Shown piece after piece: positions 12,626 through 25,494 of a DNA stretch of 64,000 bases. The stretch covers positions 10,265,569-10,329,568 of the forward strand of contig SCHM01000002.1 in assembly GCA_004123355.1 (NCBI GenBank). Reading direction: 5' to 3'. The stretch's first letter is position 1. Every line of letters starts with the position of its first letter. The DNA is from Amphirosellinia nigrospora. Lineage: Eukaryota > Ascomycota > Sordariomycetes > Xylariales > Xylariaceae. Both the position numbers and the translations under genes were made by a program. The notes beneath the pieces are model-generated. The model worked only from the letters and a program-made list of their open reading frames with translations, ran no database searches and was not told where the DNA came from.

Positions 12626-14767
12626 ATGCCGCTTTGCCCTGTGTCTCCGAATATACAGGCGTCGCAAGTAGGAGGCGAGAAGAGATCGCTCGACCAGTTT
12701 GTTGCCGCAACTGATGCCACGTCGTGCCGCGCCTCAATTGATAAAGTCGATTGTGAGGATCTCTCTGCACCGAAGACTCCCATCATGTCTAAAACAACGG
12801 CAGATTTCCAGCCTCGTAAGCCTTCCGCAACCTACCTACTTTCTTCGAGCTTCTTCCTCTCTTCCCTTCCCTTCCGCCCTCTCTTTATCTACTGGTACTA
12901 TATCCCCTGCATCTTGCTACCTATTCAGGTGTCAAACGAACACTTCCCTTTGTTGAGTGATTCTTACACATTACCTCCAGAAATGTCTAGCGTAGCAGTT
13001 ATTGAGGTCGGATCTCCCCCTGGAAGCAGCCCACTCACTGAAGCTGGCTCTATTACACCTACTTTCGGCTCACCCTCACCAAATGCCACACCTGCCAAGT
13101 CCCATCTTCCATCCAAAACTACTTCGACAGACCTTACACAACCACAAACTATTACGAAACCGCCCGTTCCAGCTGCTGGTAAGAGGAAGCACAACATGAC
13201 AACAGAGGAAAAAGCAAAGGAACGGGCGGAAAAAAAGCAGAAGCAGGATGAGGCTGTGGCAGAAAAGGCTAAAATCACCGCCGAAAAAGCCGCAGAGAAA
13301 GAAAGAAAAGCCGCAGAGAAGGCAACAAAAGCTGCTGAGAAAGCTAAGGCAGATGCCATGAAGGAAGCCAAGAGACTGAAGAAGCAGGAAGAGGAGCTCG
13401 CAGCTCAAGCAAAAAAGGAGAAGCAGCAGAATTTGATGGCCAGCTTTCTAAAAAAGGCCCCTGTTACACCCTCCAAGGCGAAGGACAACCCCACTCCGGT
13501 GATCAAGGCTGATACAGCGAGCCCTTCCACATCAAAACGGGAAGCTGAACCAACAAAATCGGCCTATGAGCTTAATTTCAAGCCGTTCTTTGTAAAGTCT
13601 GGAGTTACCATGGCGCCGCCTCTATTCGAGATGGACCACGAGACAAAAGGGGCGAAATCGGCCATCCTCGATGAGTACATTCAGGGTGACCGAGGCGTGT
13701 TTACGCCACATCGACCCTTCAATGCTGTGGAAACGTTCAATTTGGCGTTCCCGCAACAGCGCGGAATTATTCCACCATCTGTTAAAAAGATCATGGAAAC
13801 TATACACGGCGATGATATACAAAACACTTTTGGCATCACAAATGTCAGAAGCGAGTCGCAGACTGAAAAGCTTTTTACCAATGCTCAAGGCCAGCTGAAT
13901 AATGTGTCGATGAAATATCTCCGATTTTATGAAGACGTTAGGCCGGCCTACTTTGGTACTGTGACAACATCCATGACATACCACAAGTTGCGAAAGCTTT
14001 CTCGCCGGCCAGTAGGGAGGATATTACCATTGGCTTACGACTATGACTCGGAGGCTGAGTGGGTTGAAGATGATGGCGAGGACTTGGACGACGCTGAAGA
14101 TGAGGAGGAAGATATTGACGGTGACGAAGAAATGGATGACTTCGTGGATGACTCGGAAGCCGTGCCCACAATCATTAGACCAGGTTTTGAGACCGACAGT
14201 TTACCCATCAGCACAGGTTTGTGTTTCGAAAATCGGAAGCGATTGGGCCCTTCCAGCACGACGTACAAGTACCGATTAGAGTTTCTTCTAGGTAAATTGA
14301 ATCCCTTATTGCATTGGAAGTTTCTGTTAACATCGTTCAGACACACTGGAACATCATTCCATGATAAACCCCTTTTCTACTGAATATTGGCCAACGCCAG
14401 TGAAAAAAGCTGCAGCATCCACTACGGCATCGTCAGCACAGGGTGTTATTACTTCAATGTTACCCCCTGCAGCGCCTCGGATGTGGTCGCTTCCGCCACG
14501 AGTATAGTGGCGGCGCCAGATGTGAAAGACGGGGTCCCTCGAGAAATTATGGAGGAATTCAAACGCGCTTTATTGAGCGACGAATGCAAAGATTATTCGA
14601 AAGCCACGGTCATCGAGGTCTTGGCCAAGAAATTTACCAGTTGCACGAAAGCACAGGTAAAGGTAACCTTGGACACAATAGCACACCGGGTTACACCCGC
14701 CGACGCCCCCAAAAAGTCCGTCAAGATATGGACTCTTTTACCCAACTACAGCCTCAAGGAAGATTAA
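12626..14767 (+). CDS. rlf2: Chromatin assembly factor 1 large subunit (Rlf2/Cac1/p150)
   Basis: CAF-1 deposits H3-H4 on newly replicated DNA in the nucleus through PCNA binding. The start ATG at 12626 gives MPLCPVSPNIQ. The Lys/Glu/Ala-rich KER coiled coil spans about 13200-13440 (repeats such as AEKAAEKERKAAEK). The block LMASFLKKAPVTP looks like a PCNA/WH-type motif, and then YELNFKPFFVKSGVTMAPP begins the conserved region. The p150 central domain contains MKYLRFYEDVRPAYFGT. The acidic ED region is at about 14050-14160, with its C-terminal partner RPGFETDSLP after it. An intron of about 50 nt starts at 14292. The C-terminal winged helix includes EIMEEFKRALL and KKSVKIWTLLP. The first intron probably runs from about 12817 to 12982. 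One single-base frame change near 14510 separates the PPAAPRMWSLPP block from the winged helix. Confidence 0.93.
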
Positions 14768-16737
14768 TTATGTAGGGACATACATCTTGTTGCGTTAAGG
14801 AGTTATGCGGAGTTGGGAGGGAGGACTTTGCGTGCATGAGCGATACCAACCATATTTTAAGCATGTTCTTTTCTTTTTTTTGGTTGGCTTGGCATTGGGG
14901 GGGACGGAATGCTGATCTGATTTGTGCCCTATACTTTCGCTCACAGAGAGCCGAAAAGTTGCATGCATTATGTTTTTGCTTGCTATTGCAGCAGTTAGAA
15001 AAATGGTATTTTACTTGTACTTACAGGATCAAATGACGTCAACTATCATCCTGGTTGAGGACTGGACCAAGTCTGTAGAAAAGGTATGGAGTTAGGATCG
15101 AAGAAGGCATAATGAACATTACATGAACCAAGATGTATGGTTTTGAGAATACTTGAGTGTCTGGATTGCTCGTGATAATATTGTAAGTTAAGATGAGTAG
15201 AGGGCCAGATAATATCGGAAGGATCTTAGTATATAAGCATACTAACTCCTTTTAATATTGTAATAAGGTGGTCAACGGGTTTCACTTACTACTTGTCCAA
15301 GGTTATAAATTATACGTTGGTATTTTTCTGAGCCTGGAGTTCCGTGGATGTGTGGTTCCTTGGGCCTGGCGATCCATGATGAGATATCTTCAAGATCCTG
15401 AGTAGCGGGAAATCTACTGATACTATTCTTGCATTTTTATGCCCAGGCCAAGTTCATTGCTATAGAGCGCACCTGATAATCTCATACTCACAGACTCACT
15501 CGCTTGGATTCTGAGGATAGACTGGTGAGGCCAGTTCTATCTACGAATCCCTCATCAATATGCCCCGTCGTAAATTTCGGGATTTAGGGGGCGAGGAGAA
15601 CAAAAGAGGTGGGCAGATCACACACTATACTGTAGCATTAAAGACCTCTGAGGATCAGATCAGACCATACGATACCGGCACTGCTTGGACCCTAATGCAT
15701 CGATCGAAAGTTAGTAATCTCCAAATAACCAACCCTAAAGATAAACCTATGGTCTTGTGGACTAAGTAATACACTGTCAGGGTATTAACGTCTTCATTGG
15801 TAGGTCATCTCATCAAGCATGAAAAAGATAAATAGAAAACAAATTATTATGTGATATTATGTAGGTACTGTATAATTTAGTACAAATCTTTCCTCCGTGA
15901 TATATCGAGAATGGTGCTTTCTGTGATGTCCCTTCAACCTCGAGATCGAGCACAATACTTAAAGTGGTATATATATATGGACTGTTCTAAAGATGGTATA
16001 AGGCATTGTGGGTACAGCAGAGGAAAGGTATAATGGAGGTAGTCCATCTTATGATGGAGTGGCAGGTTGATGCATCCTCACATATCAAGGCATAAGGTAC
16101 ATAGGTAGGATGATGAATGGTTGGACCCCAGCTACTTAAGGTCAGAACCAACACGCTACGATTGCTTCACAAGTAGCTCATAATACAGTAGGTATTTACT
16201 ACGCTAGGTATTCTCCTACAACACAGAGACTGCTAAACAAGTGAGCTCAGCCAGCTGGTGTCGATTTGACTCCCATTGTCCAAAACATCCGCCGCCAGGC
16301 GCTCGCGCTAAAGGTGTTACAGAAACCTTCTTTTAAAGCCGTCCAAACACCACCTGTGCCACCCACCCGCTTCAGATAATAGTCATTCAGACGCCGGTGT
16401 CCGCTGCTCATGCCAACACTCGGTCATGCGACAAACCCTCCGCTATTCGTACAAACAAGCACTGGATTGCTGCTACGCTCAATCTCTCAAGTTCGCTTTA
16501 GGTAATTACATTTCTGTAAGTCCTGTAATAGTAGGGCGGAGCTCTGCACGGTAGCAACGATCAATCGCTCGTTGCTTGGGCATTTGTCAAGTCAGTTTAC
16601 AGTTACACTTTTGCAACCCGACTTCAACCCCTCTCCTGTTTTCAACGGCTTCGCAATGCACGTTAATTGCACAGGACAGTTGCCATCCTTTTATGTATCA
16701 AGGACTGGCAATGGTGACGAAAGGATATCGATGGGTA
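14768..16737. other. AT-rich intergenic region
   Basis: About 2 kb between the ends of two convergent genes, CAF-1 (plus) and the eIF4E-like gene (minus). It is visibly AT-rich with many short ATs and no frame with a known motif; a 69-codon frame at 15560-15769 is unsupported. Motifs of the AGGTAGG type occur near 16100 and 16190. It could hold an old, mutated repeat, but I cannot name one. Confidence 0.45.
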
Positions 16738-17933
16738 CTAAAACCGTTGCTCCTCTTGGGTCTGTCGGGTCTTATTATGGGGGCGCTTGTCGCTGTGGTG
16801 ATTATGTGCCTTCTCACGGCGTGATTCTTCAATCAAACTCCGCTGCTGCATGCTGGCGTCATGGCCTTTCCATTCGATTCTAGTGTCGTTTGGACATCGT
16901 AGTATCCGGCGCATTGTCTCACTAAGGAAGCGAATGGTTAGCTTGAGTGCCGGTCTGTATCAAGACCAGGAGAAAACACTTACCGGATTTTAAGAACCTT
17001 TTGTCCTGTGTTTCTAGTCCAGATGCTAAGAACATCTTCACCATTGCGCATGCTAAGCACGATGCCACAAATCTCATCAGATTCTTCACCAAACTGGTCA
17101 CCAACACAGCCCATGATCAAGTCCTCGTAATAACGGTCCGCAACGCCTTTTTTCAATCGCAAAATCCATTTCCCTCCGTGCTTATTTTCTTCATCCTCCC
17201 AAATAGGGCGAACGCCATCCCTGAAGAGATGATAATCAGACACAGTAGGGAGTGATGACGGCCGTTTGAGGTGCGAATAGGCCAGCCAAAATTCCTCAGC
17301 TGTCTTCACGGACATCATGGCGTGCAATGTCTTGTCGTATTCAATGTACCCGTTCGCCTTCGTGATTGGTGGTCTGTACCAAAATACCCACGTGTCTCGG
17401 AGGGTGTGTGACGACACAGTGGAGGTCTGCTGTCCCATCTCCAAGATGGAGCCCATTGAAGGTTTGCCAATGGTGGTAGAGCGCATGGCCTCCTTCGTAG
17501 ACTTCTCCGCCGAGGGCGTCTTAGCTCCAATGGCGCCCATGGCTGTTCAAACGGGTTACCAGACGTCTTGGGGTCTTGGCTGAGCCAAACGATGCAAATG
17601 CGCCCGAGCCGAGACCGAACTGATTGGCCCCGCCGGTGCTCGTGGGCGAGGCGAGGCGCCGGGTGTAGTGGGCGCGAAAGGGTTGACGCGGCCGTGAGAC
17701 GAAATGCTACCATTTCTTCGGGACAAGCTCGAGAAGTCCCGGGGCGTAGTATTATCAGTCGAGGTAGCAGTGCCCAGCGAAAGGTTGCTGCCACCGCCGT
17801 TGCCGTTGCCGGTACCGGTACTGCGTTTTCATAGTGTGAGCAACCTCGATGGCACATGGTCAACATCAATAACACAACACCCGAGACGGACATACTTGTT
17901 ACGACGGGTCCATATTGATTCCTGTCTGTCCAT
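16738..17933 (-). CDS. eIF4E-family cap-binding protein, class II (4EHP-like)
   Basis: Binds the mRNA 5' cap in the cytoplasm; class II members often act as translation repressors. The start ATG at 17933 gives MDRQESIWTRRN, a first exon ended by a GT donor and rejoined after an intron of about 75 nt. An Asn/Gly/Ser/Thr-rich tail follows (TGTGNGNGGGSNLSLG). The eIF4E fold contains DTWVFWYRPP, EEFWLAYSHL, RPIWEDEENKHGGKW and EEICGIVLS-like DEICGIVLS. The position of human Trp56 is Tyr (IEYDKTL), a class II mark, while the Trp102 equivalent (IWEDE) and the Trp43 equivalent (TWVFW) are kept. The last exon after a short intron (about 16919-16984) reads ETMRRILRCPNDTRIEWKG, typical for fungal members, and stops at 16738. 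Three single-base frame changes lie in the N-terminal tail (about 17540-17650), each beside a homopolymer. Confidence 0.9.
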
Positions 17934-20260
17934 GGTGGCCGGTGGTTGCTCGCAGCCTGTGTCTAACAGTGTGAGCGGATATGAAACTTGGGCCAGCCCC
18001 GTGGTTTCTTTCTCTCTGGACCTAGGCAATGCGACAGGACGACGGTTTTCTACACTTCAACTGGCACTTTTTTTTTTTTCCGTATCAAGCTCTGTTTAAT
18101 TATGTTTCCTCAACGCCGGTATATCGAGCGGCTAAGAGCTGGCAGGCCTTGTGGACCAGGTGCAAGCAACAACTGGTGGCGACGGTCGATGGCGATAATT
18201 TGGATTAGTGGGTTGTTTCTTGGGAGGTGGTGCGTGACGATCGAACGATGCTAGACACTGCTAGACACGGCGGGATTGCAGCACACAAGCGGGAGCGGGA
18301 GCGGCGACAGGTTTGGTTTGGTTTAGCTGGGTTGGCGATCTTTAACGGCAAATCGGGTAGTCTGAGACAACAGGTGGGAGAGGTCGAGATGTGCAGAGGA
18401 GAATTGATGTGACAAGGGGTGGCGGTTTGGTGAAAAAGACTAGATTGAGTAGTTGGTTAGTATATAATGGGGGAAGCAGAATTGGTTGCAGTAAGGTTGT
18501 TAGTCTAGTCTCGGTCGTGGTTGGCTGGAATGAGCTCGAAATGTTTTTGAGACCAATGCCAAAACCTGATGCGCCATCAATTCGGGGTACCTGACTGCAT
18601 GTGGCGTTGACCGTTGATGTTGTTGTACCCGCCCACTTACCAACCAAGCACGCTAACGAATCAGTGCCCAAGTAACTAGTATAAAGTGCTGTGGTGCACG
18701 CGCTGTGTGCGAGCTGCGGCCGCTATCAGCCTGCTGTAATTTTCCGCTCCAAGTACCGTAACATGCTGTTTTCAGCTCAATTAGGTGCCTTTTGCTCCTA
18801 CCACCCTGACTGGGCCTCGGCCGGCGGTGAGACATATTCCGAAATTCTGGGGATCCATGTGGGGCGCCAGGTCCGGGTCTACATTGATGAATTTTTTTGG
18901 CACTCGTTGGGTCCTTTTTTCCTTTTCTCTTTACCATTTTTTAAGACCACCGACTCAAATCATCGTCAGCCTGCTTGCCCACCACGGGTTATTTTCCACG
19001 CTGCTGTCGATTCCGATGTGTGTGTCGAGAGTAATTTCTATCAAGAATTCCTTGCCTAAAACCATTGTCACGAGGGCCCTTTATTGTTGGCCTCCCATGA
19101 TGCGATGATGACCTGAAGCAATGTACAACCAACTTTGCGCCTGCTCGTCTCGCTGTCTATGCCAGGCGGCAGGATGAACAGATGCATTTGCTTGCATTGG
19201 ACCTCACGTAAAGGTGAGTTCGTGTGCTTTTCATTTTATTACTTGCCTTGATGAGCGCAAATTGAAAAGGTAATCTGATTAGCTTAGCCCGCCGAAACGC
19301 ATCCATTCTCTTTTGGATTCGTTGATGCTGTGGCTGAACTTGCAGAAAACAGGCACATATCTGAGCATACTGCTTGTCAATGTCCGGCTCTCGACGAAGT
19401 AATAAGAAGCTCGAGAAGCTAACGTTCAGTTCAAACAGTTAGTATTACTAGGAAAAGACAAAGCAAAGTAACTTCATGATGCATATATAAGCTTGTTTAG
19501 CTGTAATAATTTCTTGGACTTCCCAACAAATAATCTAAACAGGAGATTTGAATGCCCCAGGCAATTGTGGCTATGCTGAATATTGCAGAACGCGGTGATT
19601 TATAGCGAGGCTTCGAAAGTCCAATAGCTATAATACCATCAGCAAGTTACTACGAGCGGTGGTTCAACTTCATATGAGAGGTTCTAGGTAGCCCTGCAAC
19701 TATAGTTATAATAGACTTGAACTCGTGTCCTATCTTGTGGGAGTCTTTGATATGAAAAGTTTTACAGGTAGCTACCTAGAGACACTAGGCTAGGTCCCCT
19801 GATAGAATTCGAGCACTACCTATACTATGATACTTACGCCGGCTGGTATTTTAACGTTGGTTTTGCTCCTACAAGTCCTGGATTGTAGCCAGTTAGATGG
19901 GGCAATTCTACGTTGAAGGCAAATTTGTCAAAAACATAATCTGCGAATGCCATTCATAATCCAGTCTATCCACCATAGGTACACTATACTCAAGCCCAAC
20001 CGTCCCCCTTCATAATCTCTCATCGCGCTAAAAAGCCCCTAGATAGTCCGGCTGCGATGAGCACTAATAGAAGTCATCTTTATCACGTTATCGTCCCTGG
20101 CTAGGACCTTTATAGCCATTGCGGGGTATGCATATCTCATTAAGGGAACCCGCCCGGCTGACGACATGTACTTGTCTTTCGAACTTCTGCAGCATGCGTA
20201 CATATGCTTGTCTTGCATGAGCTCGAAGGCGATGTCGTCATCTCAGCTTAACCGCATTAT
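17934..20260. other. Intergenic region upstream of the eIF4E-like gene
   Basis: About 2.3 kb holding the promoter of the eIF4E-like gene (to the right of it on the minus strand) and the 3' flank of YOP1. A T-tract lies at about 18067-18080. Open frames at 18653-18937 (minus) and 18691-19059 (plus) overlap each other and have no known motif. Nothing else was recognised. Confidence 0.5.
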
Positions 20261-21019
20261 CTACTGGTCTTTGCCCAGAGAGTCGGCCTTGGCGCGAAGG
20301 TTAGCGGCGGTCGAGCCGGACTCGGAGAAGTACCGTCCAAGCATGGGTTGCATGAAGGATCGGAAGATGATTTGGGCGCCACTAAAGAGTCGTAAGCACA
20401 AGAGAAAAAGTAACATTCGAAAATTTGGATGTGATTTTACCTGAACGCGGGAAGTGACAGCCAGAGCAAGAAAACAAACTTGAATGTGTAATAGAAGGGG
20501 AACCAATAGACAACGCTAATGATGCTCTCAAGGACACTATGATAATTAGCGACTAGCGCAAGGGATGTTGCGATTAGCTAGCTTCAGCTTACGTGAAAAA
20601 GGCGAAAACAACCCAATACTATATAAAAGTTAGCATCGTTACCATGCTTTACTCTAGTGTACGTGGCTTCCGGAGACATACAGTAAGCCACTGGGTGTCG
20701 TCAACTTTGCTGGTGCTAAACAAAGCAGCCAAGGAGTAGTAGCCGGGAACGACGAAGCCGGCAAAGTTGGTCAAAAACTGGCCGCCAAGGTTGAAAATGA
20801 TAAAGAAGAAGTAGAGGGTAGCAACGCCGATGACAGCGTAGACCTTAGGGATGGATGACTGCTTTTCGAGGTTGTTGAGAACGGGGTATTTGCCCAGCTG
20901 CGAAATGCGAAATCAGTTCCTGTCGATGACAAAGCGCACATGCGCAAACGACAAGCATCGAGACCTACCTCGCGATCGAGCTGAGAAATGTATTGCTGGA
21001 CACGATCCTGGGCCGACAT
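20261..21019 (-). CDS. yop1: Yop1, TB2/DP1/HVA22 (REEP) ER-shaping protein
   Basis: Membrane-curving protein that keeps ER tubules with reticulons. Exon 1 (from 21019) reads MSAQDRVQQYISQLDRE and ends at a GTAGGT donor. Exon 2 reads LGKYPVLNNLEKQSSIPKVY, then a long hydrophobic hairpin (GVATLYFFFIIFNLGGQFL) and the family signature VPGYYSLAALFSTSKVDDTQ. Exon 3 carries the second hairpin (YWVVFAFFTVLESIISVVYW) and FKFVFLLWLSLP. The last exon reads RGAQIIFRSFMQPMLGRYF and ends at 20261. Length, about 170 residues, is usual for the family. The four exons join without frame problems, so this gene is one of the clean ones. It is divergent from the RFX gene. Confidence 0.95.
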
Positions 21020-22809
21020 CTTTTTTCACGGAGTGCCGAAGTAGTCTAAAGAGGTAGAGAAATGGATGCTCGAGGCGAAAGCAGACACGGATGCTCGGAT
21101 GCTCGTATGTGGGGAAGACGTGGCTGATGAGGTTGTAATATTTGGTGTATTGTACTATCTACTGGGATTATTGCCTTAGGGTTAGCATCGAACGATCAAG
21201 CCACCTGGCGCATCGGGGACGAGCCGGGAGTGAGTGGAAGTTGGGTGCGGCATACAAGACACTGGAAGGTGAAGACTTCTGGATGCAATATGGAGGAGCA
21301 ATGCTGGCAATACTCGGAGGAATGATATGTTAGATTTGGATGCGAGGGGAAATTGTTGTGTCGAAACGGGGATTGTGGGAAGAGGGGTGGTGTTTAAAGA
21401 TGACGAGGTGGGAGGGACAGAGGGTCGAAGCTAGGAGCGAAAGAGGCTAGCACCAGATTAGCAGGCGATGCGATGACGGCAGACACGGGTGACGAAACAA
21501 TCCCCGGTGACACCATTAATAAGTAGATTGAATAGCCCCTGCTTTTTTACCCTTCACCTTGGCTTGTTTTTGCAGCCTGTGCGCCAGCTAGGCACCTAGG
21601 TAGGTTTCCCTTCTGGCTGCCATTTTCTGCACAGGTGCACCGAGCGCGTGACGGCTGGTCTCAGGCCCAGGTCACAGCTTTTGCCAGCACCTGGGCACTT
21701 CAATGCTCTGATTTGTTCTTATGGTACCTACTACCTAGGGGAATTGTATGTATGACGTTCTAAGTGTCTATAAGATTAACAAATCATTCAAGTCTTACCA
21801 GGCTTCATTCCAGATCGACTCGATTACGTTACTACCTATAATTTAGGCATCTATTCGGAGATAGATAAGATAGTAGCTAGCCCGGATATACCAAGGAACC
21901 TACAACATTAAAAAAATGATGAAGGTATGTTTCCGAACGAAATAATTGTACCTATGTACCTAATACTTGTAGACGTTCTAGGGTGTATGCGCGACTTGAG
22001 GTGTTTGCGCGTGTTTGCGTAAAGTTATAATGGCCTAATACCCCAGCGCATCAACTGAAAACGAAGATGAAAAAGATAAAAAATTTTTTTAAAAATTAAA
22101 CCTAGTGTCCATATTGAACTCAGGAATATGTTGTTTTAAAACTTGAAGGGTCTTAGGTTTTACATTTGAGCGCCTTAGGTCTTTACTTCGGCGTGTGCAC
22201 AAGACAAGGTGGGATGGGTACTTGCTTTGCTGCCGGCAAACTCGGGCTACCCTCAAAGTCTTTGTTTTGCATCCATAGGTTTGCGTCCAATGACCCGGAT
22301 AGAAGGACCATAGCGAACGGCTCTGATAGGCCCAGTCGCTACCTGCCTTTCCATGCCCCTCACCAGCTGTGTACGTTTCCTCTGTACCTAATGTACCTGA
22401 GGTAGTTGAGTACGCTAAGAGGTAGGCACATATGTACCTACCTATTCACACGCACTATACCTGTTCGACGGACGACCCCAAGACCCACCATCGCTCCAGA
22501 CAGCCAATCATTCAGCCACCCAGTGATTCTCACGGTTGCCCCGACGAGTTTTGTTGTTTGGACACCTCCGCTCCCCATTTCTGTTTTTGAGTTCCATCAC
22601 AGACGCTCAACCTTGTCCCGCAGACCTTTGGGGCCACGACACCAGGATTCTCTAATGTTCCCACTTAGCATCTGCAGCTTCTCATCCATTGATTCTTTCA
22701 TATCCTAATTTGTATCATTTGCCTTACCTCGGCGCCCCCTATCTGCACTCGTCTTCGCCGTGTTTTGGCCGGCGCAACCAGCTGTCTGGGGTAAACAACC
22801 CTCGGCATC
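21020..22809. other. Divergent promoter region between YOP1 and the RFX gene
   Basis: About 1.8 kb. It contains several ACCTAGGTAGG-like elements: 21593-21605, 21725-21739 and a cluster around 22380-22440. A long A/T patch lies at 22075-22100. The stretch after 22400 is C-rich leader-like sequence before the ATG at 22810. No gene seen. Confidence 0.5.
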
Positions 22810-25494
22810 ATGGATATCGGTAGGTGTCTCCCACTCAAAACACGTCTCATCGCACTAAATCCAGTGCTTCCTGCTTCAATATGCTTTTCGATAATTGGAG
22901 AGGGTTTTATTTGTGTTCTTGTGACTAGATCTAACTGTCGGCCACGCAGACGCCCAGCCTCCCGAGGCCGTCGCTTCGTCGCAACAACAACAGAGAAAGC
23001 GGGCTCAATCGAGAGCCTCCACTACATCCGTCCACAGTGTCGCAACGCAGCCCAACCATGAACGAAGTCTTTCGGTAGCACGCCACAGCAACCACCAAGA
23101 ACAATGGCACACCAACAGCCATGGCGTCATGCCGCACTCCAAGGATCTGTCCGTTGGAGGACACCAGATGGGACACCAGATGCCAGGCGAGGAAATGCTG
23201 CGTCCGATCGCAGCCCAGATGTCGCTACAGCAGTCTTTCGGGATGGATACAGGATTACATCAACCTGTGGGCCCGGCTATGCCTTATACTCACCACCCGA
23301 CCCTGCAGCATGGTCTACCAACCGACTCATTCGGTCCTGGGGCCAGCTTCACCGATGGTGATAGCCAGATTATGGAGCGTGACGACCCAGACGAGAGCGA
23401 TATCATGGAGCCGCCCGACCGACTGGCAAAAAGACAGGTTCTAGTCGGACAAGTGCTAATAATGAGCTCGAAATGCGTCAGTTGTATCAGGCTAGTAGAC
23501 ATCGGCAGCTCGAAGAGGTGGCAAAAGAGCTGCACGGAAATGAGCGTGGCCCGAATTCTGAACGTGCTCGGCAGATATTCGCGATGCTCTGGTATGATAT
23601 ACACGTAAATCCGGTCACGTAGTTCTTGATGGAGGCTAACAATATCGCCTAGGCTAAGTCAAGTGTGTACGAAAGGAAAGGGCTCCGTGCCAAGGGACGC
23701 GTCTACGCCAATTATGCATCCAGATGTGCGACGGAAAGAATAACGGTCTTGAACCCCGCTAGTTTTGGAAAGCTGGTTCGCGTACTCTTTCCTGGCCTTA
23801 AGACCCGTCGATTGGGTGTTCGTGGCGAGTCTAAATATCACTATGTTAATTTCACATTGATGGATGACCAGCCCGAGCTTAAGGAGCCTGTGGCTCAACC
23901 AGCAATCCCCATGCCGGAACCTCCACAGTTTCAACAATCGTTCAAGTAAGCATTCCCTTTGCTGCGGACGAAACCCCTGACCCCTAACAATTTATAGCGC
24001 TACCCAGTCTCAATCAACGACATTAGATATAGCGAAGCCAGCCCTTCTATCCCCACAAACCAATCAGCCATCTGAGGGACTTCCAACATTGATGCCGACA
24101 GATGCTAGAGCACACAGTCTTTACAATGAGCCAGACGTACCCACTATCGACCTATTAGATACAGCTAATACCAAGACGATGGTGTACCTCGCCTTCCCGC
24201 GACATGGGACGACCACTTTGACCCAGCTCAACCTCTTATTCTTCCCAAGCTCGGGCCATTTCTTCCTTTTCACACCGATCCAGACTCAGCAAAATCTCTA
24301 GCAGCACTATATCGCTCTCATTGTACATCTGTGGTCGAGTGTATTCGCTATTGCAAAGAGAAGACGTTTTTTCACCTTTACACGTCCTTTTTAGGTACAC
24401 TTACCATGCCCGTGCAAAAATTATTTGCCAACCCAAGCCTCGCTCCCTGGATAGAACAGTGTGATCTCGTCCTTTACCAGAGAATGACGCGGATCGTTGC
24501 AGGACTTACGCTCCAAGTCGTCCCCAAACCCGTGCTCGACACTCTACGAAACATTTCGGAGCGGCTGGTTAAGCATATTCGCGAATCATTTCAAGGCCAA
24601 CCAAAACACGTAATCCGGGCTAAGGAGTCTCCTGCTACTATCTTTGCGGCGATCATCGACCGCGCCCTTCGAGTCAACCTGACGGCTCACGCAGCGGCCA
24701 ACATGTTGGCAAACCCCGCAAATCGAACCAACATGTACATTGACTGGATCACCATGGTCCGAATACGCAAGATCGCCGAGTGTGTGCCCACTAGAGGCAT
24801 GGATGATGTTGTTCAGGTCCTGCTGAATGAAATGCGAGGTCTACTGGCTCCTGACAATGTTCCCTGGGAGATCGAATGCCTTACACTTTACGGCGACGTA
24901 GCGCAACAAGCCAGCCAAGGTTCACATACCGATGCTTCCCACGTGAACAATCCGCAGAATAATCTTGATCAATGGGTCATGTTTCTTCGCTTGCTGCCCA
25001 GTCGATTCCCTTATGCAACGCCCGCCGACATCGTTTGGTGTGTTCAGAGAATTGGAACCGAAGTTATGCGTGATCTCACCATTGCCCAGGGCAAGAGCTT
25101 CGGATCGTGGTGGGTTACAAAATGCTGGATCGACGAGATGGTGGCGTTTCTCGCAGAGCAGGGTGGCTTCATGCAACGTCGCTCTTCGACAGTTCCAGCC
25201 AACGAGGCCAAACGCTCCGTGTCGGCTGCAATAGACAATACCAGTACAAATGGCCAAGAACATCGACGTACTAGCGGCAGCGTGGAATCAGACGTGTCGA
25301 GAGTCTCCAACACTCAAGCTCAACCGGACCGTGCACCATTCCCTCATCAAATTGACGGCCACGACTCCCTTCATGACGATAGTGGCATCGGTATTAGGAC
25401 TCCCGAAGAAGACTTTCCAATGGAGAAGTTCGAGTTCCAGCAGGGTCACAGCGAGAGTTTTCGCACCATGGACCTGGATCAAGAAATGAACTGA
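22810..25494 (+). CDS. RFX1: RFX-family winged-helix transcription factor
   Basis: RFX proteins bind X-box sites; fungal members control DNA-damage response, cell division or secondary metabolism. The first exon is only MDI plus one base (22810-22819), followed by an intron of about 130 nt that ends before GACGCCCAGC. A Gln/Ser-rich region follows (EAVASSQQQQRKRAQSRAS). The RFX DNA-binding domain is split by an intron at about 23594-23651: RARQIFAMLW, then GRVYANYASRCATERITVLN and KTRRLGVRGESKYHYVNF. Another intron is near 23948-23997. The C-terminal dimerisation region runs from VECIRYCKEK to about 25150, and the tail is Ser/Asp-rich. Single-base frame changes lie near 23430, 23700 and 24180. 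The gene ends at TGA 25492-25494. Confidence 0.92.

Noticed and set aside
14768-16200. AT-rich stretch considered as a mutated (RIP-type) transposon relic
   Set aside because: No terminal repeats, no transposase or polymerase-like frame visible; composition alone is not proof.
18653-19108. Overlapping frames of 94-122 codons upstream of the eIF4E-like gene
   Set aside because: Proteins look low in order, rich in Ser/Pro/Arg, with no motif; the region is more likely promoter.
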